In this document: positions 1 through 5,876 of the stretch, one piece after another | Numbering within the stretch: the stretch's first letter is position 1 | Layout: each line of letters begins with the position of its first letter | Source of the DNA: Planctomycetota bacterium | GTDB taxonomy: Bacteria; Planctomycetota; GCA-002687715; DRQF01 | Assembly: GCA_015485455.1 (NCBI GenBank) | Contig: WFTN01000035.1 | Coordinates: 1-9,580 of the forward strand | Direction of reading: 5' to 3' | Length of the DNA: 9,580 bases | Made by a program: the position numbers and the translations under genes | Notes under the pieces: generated by a model | Told to the model about the DNA's origin: nothing | What the model saw: only the letters and a program-made list of their open reading frames with translations | Database searches by the model: none

Positions 1-92
1 GGCGCGGTCCCCAAGAATCAATGATTTGGAGTGAAGATTCCAGAATCTCGTTATTCGAAGATCTTCTCGTGTCTCAACAGCGGTAAAAGAAC

Positions 93-3053
93 ATGTCGAA
101 CAAGTCTTCTTGCGTTCTCGTCCTCCTTGCCCTGGGAGTCTTTCTTGGGGCCTCGCCCGCCTATGCCCAAAACGCGGCTGCTCCGAAATCCGAACAGCCA
201 AGAGCCATGAACAAGGTGGCAAAAACTCAGGCAACAGAAGATCCGATTGAAGAACTTAAGAAGAACCGGGAACCCTACTACGTACTTCGTCTCATTGTCC
301 TCAAGATCTACGATAATGCTGAGAATCGTCCCCGCCTGATTGAATTGCTCAAAGACGACAATCTTCCGGCTAACGTCTTGACTGCGGTCTCCTTGGTGAT
401 GGGAGAGAAAAACGAAAGGGCGACGATTCCATTTATTCTCAGGGCCTTGGTCAGTGGGCGCTTCCTCGATTCGAGCGAGAACATCCGTCGATTTACTCTG
501 AGCAATTTTCATCGCAAAAACTCAATTTTTTCGGACATCGCAGTTTTAATCGAGGGCGAACTCAGGAGCGACTCCGAAGAGTCGCGACTCAAGTTCGCAA
601 ATGCTGTAGCCCTATTGCCTCGACTCGTAGTTTCGCAACGCAACGAGAAAGATCGCTCAGAGGATTCGGAGCGCCTCGTTGTCATTCGCCGACTTTTTGG
701 CATTTGGAAGAAAATACCGACTGGTGATTCGAATCGAGCTCGCGTCATTGCCAATAACCTCAAGATTCTCGTCGGTGGATTTCACGACTTTCCAGATTTG
801 GCCAGCTGGGAAGCTTGGTTGAATGCTTGCAAGGATGATTGGTCCCCAGAGAATCGGCTGTCTTTGGCGCAGATTTATCGTCGCCAATTGATTTACTACA
901 AAGAAGAAAATAGCAAACTCAAGGAAGCCCGCAGAAACGAAGTTGCTGACCTCATCAAAAGGATGCGGTCCGACAACGTGCCACCAACACGATTCATATT
1001 GGAAACAGATCGCACCCTGCGCCAGATGGCACTCCTGACCCTGAAAGGGATGGCGGCTGCGATGACTCCTGAGCGTCGATCCTTGGCTATTAAGGACTTG
1101 GTCACGGGGCTGAGCCAACCGCAAGCAAGAGGCCCTGGGAGCGAGGCCCTCTATCGCGACATTCTTCAGGCAGCGGGGTATCTAGGACGCAAAGCCACAC
1201 CTGATGAAAAGGATCAATTGGTCACAGCTATTTTCGAGCCCAGAAAAGGGGATGTCGCGGAGACCTGGAGTGCCAGGCTCCAAGCTGCGGGAGACATCGG
1301 ATTCGTCGGCCAGGAAAGTCGACTCAGAAAAATCTACCAACTCAGTCGTTCCGCTGATCGTCTCGCCAGCCCGGAGTGGCGACAAGTTCGAATAGCTGTC
1401 ATCAAATTGGCTCAAAAAGTTGGTGTGGGCATTGACTTGGTTGGGGAGGCTCTCGCGGATGAGGATGGGGAGGTACGGGGAATCGCTGCGGTTGTCCTGA
1501 GCGTTGACAAGTCAGCGGTCGACGAGAAAATCGTAACTCAACTGGCCACGGCGGCTTCCACAGAAAAGGATCAGGGCGCTTTGATTCGCATGTTGGAAGC
1601 CATGGAGGTCATCGTCGGCAAGAACAAAGAAACGCTCTCTCCGGAATCTCTTGGAAAGATCTTGTCCCTCGATTTCGCAACAGTGGAGGTGAAGACATCC
1701 GCTCGTTTAGCCATTGTACTCTTAAGTCTCACGGTTGCGGGCGATGATTATGCTCTGCAACGGCCCCTTGCCCTGGATTTGGTGCGCAAAGTTCTATCGA
1801 GCAAGATCTTGGCGGATTCCGACGGGCTCCTCACCCCATTGATCAAGATTCCTTGTGAGGCTGTTGTTCCAGACTTGATCGATTGGTTAGGCAAGAATGA
1901 GAATGCCGAGGGACAACCCCAATGGGGTCAACTGCGTGACATGGTTGTCAATTTGGTTGAGGCGAAGGGGACATGGGACCGCGATTTGTCAAATATCTGG
2001 CGCGCTTGCCGCTCGTTGGCAGCCAAGCATCCTGAAAAAGCAGCTTCTACTGGAAGGTTTGCTTTGGATGCGGCGGAAAAAATGCCCTCACTACCCAAGC
2101 CACTTGCAATCGAAGAGATGCGATTGGAACACGAAAACTGGTGTTTGACCGGCAAGAACGAGGTTTTGTGGCAGAACACCTTGGATCGGCGCAATCTGCT
2201 GGTGGAGAACGCCGAGGCTGACATCAGGTTGCGGCTTGGACGAGCCGCTTTGGCAGAAAGACTGGCACTTGTTTGGGCGAGCAGGCGTCATGAATTCAAT
2301 CAGATTGCCATCACCGATTTGGAGGCCTGTCTCAAGGATAAAGAAGCGCTGAAAGCTGAAGCCCGTATGGCATCCTTAATAAGGCTGTCGCGGATCCAAT
2401 TGCTGGACGGGAACGTCACCAAAGCTCGCCAAGCTCTAGATCAGGTCGACAAGGAACGTCGCCTCCAGGCCGATGGTGTCTTTCTTGACTTGGCCATCAG
2501 CTGTTTTTCCACTCCTGGAGACCCGGCCTTGATGCGTCTTCGTGGCCTTTCTGAGCAGTGGAAACGCCAAGCCCCTGTGACTTTGGTTTGGCTCCGAGTT
2601 GTGGCATCGGCCCTTTCTTCCAATGTGGCAGATTGGCCCAAGTCTCTCGATGTCATGCCCAAAGACACTCCTCAAGAACTCAAAGTTGAAATCACCCGCA
2701 AAATCAAACTGCGGGATGCTCTCGAATCTGTCTTGCGGGCACGTTTGGAAGGTTCGATTTCTGAAAACGAAGAATCGGTTGCCAAGACCAACAAGGAAGA
2801 GCTGGTCTGCTTGGCAGCAACAAGGTCCTTGGGGGTACTCAAAACGAATCCAGCTGCCGCTGAGAAAATAGCTGGGCTCTTGTTTGCTCTCACAAAGAAC
2901 AAGAAAGTGGCGTGGCCCAAGGAGGCCAACCCAACAAATCTGGCATTATTGGCCAAAGAACTGGAAACGGTGCGAAATAAACCAACTTTCGACAAGAAAT
3001 TGATGGATGTGTTCTTGAAGACTGTCGGCACGCATCTATACTCCCTTGACTAA
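93..3053 (+). CDS. Exported large HEAT/TPR-like helical repeat protein, function unknown
   Basis: A 986-residue protein I cannot assign to a named family. Residues 1-25 form a Sec signal peptide: a short polar start with one Lys, a hydrophobic core (residues 8-20), then A-Y-A before Gln26 as a type I cleavage site, so the mature protein should be periplasmic or outside the cell. The rest is almost entirely amphipathic helix. Helix pairs of HEAT/ARM character can be seen near residues 80-125, 305-345 and 450-510, and a TPR-like stretch near 715-790 (residues such as A-R-M-A-S-L-I-R-L-S-R followed by G-N-V-T-K-A-R-Q-A-L). No catalytic motif is visible, so a scaffold or protein-interaction role is inferred. 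An in-frame TAA at 84-86 makes ATG 93 the first possible start, and the signal peptide supports it. There is no good Shine-Dalgarno (only AAAAGA, two bases away). The 3' end carries a probable promoter for the tRNA that follows. The reading frame is intact. Confidence 0.85.
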   Translation: MSNKSSCVLVLLALGVFLGASPAYAQNAAAPKSEQPRAMNKVAKTQATEDPIEELKKNREPYYVLRLIVLKIYDNAENRPRLIELLKDDNLPANVLTAVSLVMGEKNERATIPFILRALVSGRFLDSSENIRRFTLSNFHRKNSIFSDIAVLIEGELRSDSEESRLKFANAVALLPRLVVSQRNEKDRSEDSERLVVIRRLFGIWKKIPTGDSNRARVIANNLKILVGGFHDFPDLASWEAWLNACKDDWSPENRLSLAQIYRRQLIYYKEENSKLKEARRNEVADLIKRMRSDNVPPTRFILETDRTLRQMALLTLKGMAAAMTPERRSLAIKDLVTGLSQPQARGPGSEALYRDILQAAGYLGRKATPDEKDQLVTAIFEPRKGDVAETWSARLQAAGDIGFVGQESRLRKIYQLSRSADRLASPEWRQVRIAVIKLAQKVGVGIDLVGEALADEDGEVRGIAAVVLSVDKSAVDEKIVTQLATAASTEKDQGALIRMLEAMEVIVGKNKETLSPESLGKILSLDFATVEVKTSARLAIVLLSLTVAGDDYALQRPLALDLVRKVLSSKILADSDGLLTPLIKIPCEAVVPDLIDWLGKNENAEGQPQWGQLRDMVVNLVEAKGTWDRDLSNIWRACRSLAAKHPEKAASTGRFALDAAEKMPSLPKPLAIEEMRLEHENWCLTGKNEVLWQNTLDRRNLLVENAEADIRLRLGRAALAERLALVWASRRHEFNQIAITDLEACLKDKEALKAEARMASLIRLSRIQLLDGNVTKARQALDQVDKERRLQADGVFLDLAISCFSTPGDPALMRLRGLSEQWKRQAPVTLVWLRVVASALSSNVADWPKSLDVMPKDTPQELKVEITRKIKLRDALESVLRARLEGSISENEESVAKTNKEELVCLAATRSLGVLKTNPAAAEKIAGLLFALTKNKKVAWPKEANPTNLALLAKELETVRNKPTFDKKLMDVFLKTVGTHLYSLD
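3015..3042 (+). promoter_or_regulatory. Sigma70-type promoter for tRNA-fMet, nested in the end of the upstream CDS
   Basis: A -35 box TTGAAG (3015-3020, 4 of 6 consensus bases) and a -10 box TATACT (3037-3042, 5 of 6) are separated by 16 bp. Transcription would start near 3049-3050, about eight bases before the mature tRNA 5' end. The whole element lies inside the last 13 codons of the upstream helical-repeat gene. Box quality, spacing and position directly before a stable RNA all agree. No transcript evidence is available. Confidence 0.6.
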
Positions 3054-3057
3054 ATGG

Positions 3058-3130
<73 letters not shown>

Positions 3131-3133
3131 CTC

Positions 3134-3173
3134 AAAGAAGATCAGGGGATTACCCTTGGTCTTCTTTTTTTTT
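3134..3173 (+). terminator. Strong intrinsic terminator of the tRNA-fMet unit
   Basis: The 15-nt arm 3134-3148 pairs fully with 3153-3167 (thirteen Watson-Crick pairs and two G-U wobbles) around the tetraloop ATTA (3149-3152). Including the end of the 3' arm, nine consecutive T run from 3165 to 3173. It starts three bases after the tRNA and closes the unit. The A-rich 5' base of the stem could also help termination from the opposite direction, but no minus-strand gene reads into it. Confidence 0.93.
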
Positions 3174-3212
3174 GAGAGTTCTATCAATTGGGAAGTGAAG
3201 GCGTGGATGTCT

Positions 3213-3227
3213 TGGCTTCTGAAGCCA
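3213..3227. promoter_or_regulatory. Operator-like 15-bp dyad upstream of the diiron-protein gene
   Basis: TGGCTTC (3213-3219) and GAAGCCA (3221-3227) are perfect reverse complements around a single central T. A centre this short suits a dimeric DNA-binding protein better than an RNA hairpin, although a 6-bp stem with a three-base loop is possible. It ends 12 bases before the GGAG ribosome-binding site (3241-3244) of the next gene, a typical place for a repressor. No regulator gene is in the window and no second copy was noticed. Confidence 0.4.
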
Positions 3228-3252
3228 TATCGAGTGAGCAGGAGTTCCCCCT

Positions 3253-3984
3253 ATGAAGAGTGAGCTATGGAAACCGCGACAGTCAAGGTGGGATGCTGCA
3301 GCTTTGGTGGGCCAGATCAAAAGAGCGGATATTCAACTAACTGCAGGAAAACTGGCAGAACTGAGAGACTACTTTTGGTTTGATCTTTGCGCGGAATGGG
3401 ATTCAACTTATCTTCATGATGAAATTCACCGGAGTGAAAACTCATGGAGCCAGGAGTTCTTGGCATTCGAACAGGCCTGGTTTGAAGACGAAATCAATCA
3501 TGCAGAGGGCTTCTTGGCTCTCTATTGCTTGCTCTACGAGGAAGATGAGACCCTTGTTCGTCAGCGCCTCAGGGAACGCAGCCCTGATTTTTCCCCCTTA
3601 GCGGAATTCCTCCATGACGAATGGGGGCTTAGCCTTCTTTTTGCTTACGACGAATTGGCGACCATGCGCGCTTATCACATCGATGTGGCCCTATATCAAA
3701 GTCTGGGAACATCAGAGCTCTCTCGATTCATACGCCTCCTCCTTCGGGATGAAACCTACCATCATGCGAATGCCGTTGACCTTATTCTCAGGCAAGATGG
3801 TCTGGGATTCGAAAAAGTATCACACCTGATTGACCGTTTCCTGGCTTATGACCAACAGGACCCTCGTTACCAAGCGACATTTGTCTTTGACCATGAGTGG
3901 GCTCACGTGGGTGAGGACTTCTTCTTGGAAACCGCCAAGATGCTCAAGGAGCGTTTGGCGAAGTCGATGAAAAAAGCAGGGTGA
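3253..3984 (+). CDS. Ferritin-like diiron protein, acyl-ACP desaturase-like
   Basis: A 243-residue cytoplasmic protein with no signal peptide or membrane segment. It shows the diiron four-helix pattern: Glu48 (candidate first ligand), E80-x-x-H83, Glu134 and E167-x-x-H170. From memory of the plant stearoyl-ACP desaturase ligands (E105, E143, H146, E196, E229, H232), the Glu-Glu spacings match closely: 54 versus 53 for helix 2 to 3 and exactly 33 for helix 3 to 4. The surroundings A-W-x-x-D-E-x-x-H (helix 2) and E-x-A-T (helix 3) also recall that family. The first gap is shorter (32 versus 38), and the protein is about 100 residues shorter than classical desaturases. The likely chemistry is O2-dependent oxidation by a di-iron centre, perhaps of an acyl chain. 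Substrate is unknown, and an N-oxygenase or another ferritin-like oxidase is possible. Start ATG 3253 follows GGAG (3241-3244) by eight bases. The gene stands alone between the tRNA terminator and a long non-coding gap. Confidence 0.7.
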   Translation: MKSELWKPRQSRWDAAALVGQIKRADIQLTAGKLAELRDYFWFDLCAEWDSTYLHDEIHRSENSWSQEFLAFEQAWFEDEINHAEGFLALYCLLYEEDETLVRQRLRERSPDFSPLAEFLHDEWGLSLLFAYDELATMRAYHIDVALYQSLGTSELSRFIRLLLRDETYHHANAVDLILRQDGLGFEKVSHLIDRFLAYDQQDPRYQATFVFDHEWAHVGEDFFLETAKMLKERLAKSMKKAG

Positions 3985-3993
3985 ATCATGTTT

Positions 3994-4012
3994 CCAGGGA
4001 TCGAATTCCTGG
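3994..4012 (+). terminator. Weak terminator-like hairpin after the diiron-protein gene
   Basis: Positions 3994-4000 (CCAGGGA) pair with 4006-4012 (TTCCTGG) through seven pairs, one of them G-T, around a five-base loop. It begins ten bases after the stop codon. There is no T tract after it, so it may be a 3'-end stabilising hairpin or an inefficient terminator rather than a true intrinsic one. Confidence 0.3.
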
Positions 4013-4132
4013 CATCAGAAGCACATGAAACGTGGCCACGGGCTGCCAGAGTCATTTTCCCCCCAAGATAGTCCCTATTTGCCCCCCCGAAGCTGCAGGA
4101 TTTACCTAACGGCGCTCACAAATGAGCCAGGA

Positions 4133-4168
4133 TTGAATTCAACGATTGGAAACTCCAATCGGATTCAA
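4133..4168. repeat. Two-part inverted repeat (hairpin or cruciform)
   Basis: The inner arms CGATTGG (4143-4149) and CCAATCG (4155-4161) are perfect complements around a five-base loop AAACT. Outer arms TTGAAT (4133-4138) and ATTCAA (4163-4168) continue the helix beyond an asymmetric internal loop of four bases against one. That gives 13 base pairs in 36 nt. No T tract follows, so it is not a standard terminator. It could be part of a small RNA or a protein-binding site. Confidence 0.45.
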
Positions 4169-4349
4169 CGCCGCCACCCCTTAAGAAAATACGATCGTTT
4201 GAATTTGGGTTTTGTTTCTGTAGAAGAGGCTTTAATCGGACAAGTTTAATAATTTTTCGGAGTCATCAGCAGAAGTTTCTACATGTTAGGGGCTTACGAT
4301 GGCCGATAAAGATTCAGTTGACGGCATGAATTCCCAACATTGATCTGAA

Positions 4350-4482
4350 TGGCCTCAGGTCGGGCTTGTTCGGTTAAGTAGACCCCCAAAGTGGCCGAAG
4401 AAACAGGGACGCTTCTCCTGAGGTCGTGGTGGGTACAGGAGTTGAGTTGTTCGTCAACATGAATTTATTCGCCCGACTCCTG
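4350..4482 (+). promoter_or_regulatory. Candidate structured leader upstream of the MBL-fold gene
   Basis: Three helices fit together without conflict. The outer stem is 4350-4359 with 4417-4426 (ten pairs, including perfect CCTCAGG/CCTGAGG). An inner stem is 4369-4376 with 4392-4399 (eight pairs, two G-T). A separate hairpin is 4436-4444 with 4474-4482 (nine pairs, one G-T), which can alternatively re-pair internally as GTTGA/TCAAC (4441-4445 with 4454-4458). The array ends 41 bases before the TTG start of the MBL gene, the right place for a regulated 5' UTR. A TTGACG hexamer (4318-4323) could serve as a -35 box, but no good -10 follows. I recognise no known riboswitch class, so this is a structural observation only. 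Confidence 0.35.
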
Positions 4483-4510
4483 CGCAATAGAGAAGGGCAG
4501 TCACAGATCG

Positions 4511-4516
4511 AGAGGA
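4511..4516 (+). promoter_or_regulatory. Shine-Dalgarno that fixes a TTG start
   Basis: AGAGGA lies seven bases before TTG 4524. This spacing, and the signal peptide that begins at once after the TTG, select this rare start codon for the MBL-fold gene. No in-frame ATG lies close by: the first internal one is residue 21, which would cut into the signal peptide. Confidence 0.7.
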
Positions 4517-4523
4517 ATTCGTT

Positions 4524-5621
4524 TTGCTTAATTCAATTCGAACCATAACCAAGAGCATCACATGCATCGCCATTGTCGGCTTCATGCTCAGCGGACAGAA
4601 CGCAGCGAAAGCCCAACCCAACTTAGTTGATTACGCCTACCCGGTCAGCGGTTGGGTTAATGTCTACGGTCCCGAAGCCCAAGGTTCGCCCTGGGCCGTC
4701 CGTAAGGCTCTCAGTGACTTCTTGGATGTCGTTATGGATACAGTTGACCTGCCGAGCCACCCGCTCTTGCACCCACAGCTAGGTCCATTCATCAGTAAGT
4801 TTCACCATGCCCGTTGGTGGGAAGCCATTAACACTTTAGCCAATGTCCCATTGCCTACCACGGGTGTACGTGTGGTCAAACTCTATTCGTCAAGTTGGAT
4901 TGTCCAGGGACGTGACGGTAATGACAAGTTCACTTTCGGCGTTGACGTCAGCGATGGTCCTTTTGGCGCTTCCATCTATACACCCAACAACATCGGTGTG
5001 GAAAACTCACAAATAAGCGCCATGGCTAACATGTTGGATGCCTATTTTGTCACTCATATTCACAGTGATCATCTATCGGCACGACTGATCTACGAGATGT
5101 TGTCACGGGGTAAGCCAGTTATTTGCAGCCAAGAAGTGAAGAACGAAGCTGTTCTCTTGGGAGCTCCAAATCAGAATATGTTGATTGTTCCGACAGACAC
5201 GTCGACCCACACAATGGGCCCTCTGACTTGGACCTCTTTTCAAGGTTGGCAATTCGGGGCTTTCCTTGATGCTGCGAATACTCAGCCAGACCTTAATCAT
5301 CCCTTCAATGTCTCGAATAATGCTTTCTTGTTCTCCCTTAATGGTAAGGACATTGCCCATTTCGGTGACAACAACGACCCGGGTATCATCAATTTCTTGC
5401 AGACGAAGCTGAATGAAGGCTGGTCCCCAGACTTGCAGATGAACCTGGGCCAACTTCAAACAACATTGGAACCAATGATCTCACCCTCCTTGAGATTCCT
5501 GTCTCACGACTTGGAATTCCGCCATTTTGGACCGGCATTCTTGTCATTGCAGATAAACGCAGCAGGGCCTTCTCTTATGCGTCGGGTCTTGATGTGGGGC
5601 GAGCACGTCGATTTGCCATAA
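4524..5621 (+). CDS. Secreted metallo-beta-lactamase-fold metal-dependent hydrolase
   Basis: A 365-residue protein with a Sec signal peptide: Arg6 and Lys10, hydrophobic residues 12-23, then A-K-A before Gln31 as the likely cleavage site. The diagnostic MBL-superfamily motif is T-H-I-H-S-D-H (H178, H180, D182, H183), preceded by a hydrophobic strand. Further candidate ligands are H229 or H259, D282 in F-G-D-N-N (the usual bridging Asp) and H328 or H334 near the C terminus. The fold normally binds two metals, usually zinc, and hydrolyses esters, lactones, phosphodiesters or amides. The substrate cannot be told from the sequence. Residues 31-120 precede the recognisable fold and have aromatic and Pro-rich segments of unknown role. 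The C-terminal layout does not look like a classical antibiotic-degrading beta-lactamase, so resistance should not be assumed. The start is TTG with a good ribosome-binding site. The gene is monocistronic, with a structured leader before it and a terminator after it. Confidence 0.82.
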   Translation: MLNSIRTITKSITCIAIVGFMLSGQNAAKAQPNLVDYAYPVSGWVNVYGPEAQGSPWAVRKALSDFLDVVMDTVDLPSHPLLHPQLGPFISKFHHARWWEAINTLANVPLPTTGVRVVKLYSSSWIVQGRDGNDKFTFGVDVSDGPFGASIYTPNNIGVENSQISAMANMLDAYFVTHIHSDHLSARLIYEMLSRGKPVICSQEVKNEAVLLGAPNQNMLIVPTDTSTHTMGPLTWTSFQGWQFGAFLDAANTQPDLNHPFNVSNNAFLFSLNGKDIAHFGDNNDPGIINFLQTKLNEGWSPDLQMNLGQLQTTLEPMISPSLRFLSHDLEFRHFGPAFLSLQINAAGPSLMRRVLMWGEHVDLP

Positions 5622-5642
5622 CCTCATAACCTCAACGAACAG

Positions 5643-5675
5643 AAGCGAGCACCTCATCCTGGGTGCTCGCTTTTT
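5643..5675 (+). terminator. Intrinsic terminator of the MBL-fold gene
   Basis: GCGAGCACC (5645-5653) pairs perfectly with GGTGCTCGC (5662-5670) around an eight-base loop. Two A residues before and T residues after extend the helix, and T5671-5675 form the tract. It begins about 20 bases after the TAA stop and separates this gene from the DUF1800-DUF1501 operon. Confidence 0.9.
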
Positions 5676-5785
5676 CATTTTGTAGCTTCTTACATCGAAA
5701 TTTCCGGCAAAAATGCTGACTTTTGCGTCCCCAGGGTGGTTTCTTCGTTTATGCTTTAAGAACCTTGGAGTATTTACTGGTCACT

Positions 5786-5818
5786 GACCGTCTGAAAACT
5801 GAGAAAAGGACGGAGGTC
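5786..5818. promoter_or_regulatory. Imperfect inverted repeat in the DUF1800 leader
   Basis: GACCGTC (5786-5792) can pair with GACGG (5809-5813) and, past one extra A, GGTC (5815-5818). Two shorter dyads overlap it: GGTC-act-GACC just before and GGTC-ga-GACC just after. The cluster lies 60-90 bases upstream of the DUF1800 start codon and could be a regulator site or a leader hairpin. I found no convincing -35/-10 pair between 5676 and 5876. Confidence 0.3.
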
Positions 5819-5876
5819 GAGACCGACCGATACGAGGGTGAGCGCCTTTTAGTCGATAGCGGATGAGGTCAAACAA

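Larger units (their letters stand above)
3985..4523. other. 539-bp intergenic region with several hairpins and no convincing gene
   Basis: No frame here has both a plausible ribosome-binding site and a protein-like product. The best open frame (4025-4249, 74 codons) has no Shine-Dalgarno and an unstructured, Pro/Arg/Ser-rich product. What the stretch does hold is inverted repeats: a hairpin at 3994-4012, a 10-bp palindrome CGTGGCCACG at 4031-4040, a 5-bp hairpin at 4114-4127, a two-part hairpin at 4133-4168 and a nested stem array at 4350-4482. Four GAATTC hexamers occur (4003, 4135, 4328, 4515). I checked for tmRNA, RNase P RNA, SRP RNA and common riboswitch core motifs and recognised none. 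Confidence 0.6.

Noticed and set aside
57..66. Palindrome GAAGATCTTC upstream of the first gene
   Set aside because: A single 10-bp palindrome without promoter boxes in context is weak, and no second site supports an operator.
3..86. Open frame from the left edge to TAA 84-86, possibly the tail of an upstream gene six bases before the first CDS
   Set aside because: Twenty-seven open codons are easily reached by chance and the peptide has no recognisable feature. It cannot be excluded without upstream sequence.
51..512. 153-codon minus-strand open frame opposite the helical-repeat gene
   Set aside because: It lies antisense to a gene with a clear signal peptide and continuous helical pattern. 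Its own product is low-complexity and unlike a protein family.
3172..3200. TTGAGA at 3172-3177 as a -35 box for the diiron-protein gene
   Set aside because: It overlaps the T tract of the tRNA terminator and no acceptable -10 box lies 16-18 bases downstream.
4025..4249. 74-codon + strand open frame in the gap after the diiron-protein gene
   Set aside because: It has no Shine-Dalgarno, begins near a palindrome, gives a Pro/Arg/Ser-rich product without protein-like patterning and overlaps the 4133-4168 hairpin.
4350..4482. Possible c-di-GMP-I type riboswitch, suggested by GGGACGC at 4406-4412
   Set aside because: The other conserved core segments (CAGGGCAAA-type before the first hairpin and the GNRA tetraloop-receptor parts) are absent, so the short match is taken as chance.
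4524..5621. Antibiotic-resistance beta-lactamase
   Set aside because: The shared H-x-H-x-D-H motif marks the whole MBL superfamily. Length and C-terminal layout do not match class B beta-lactamases.
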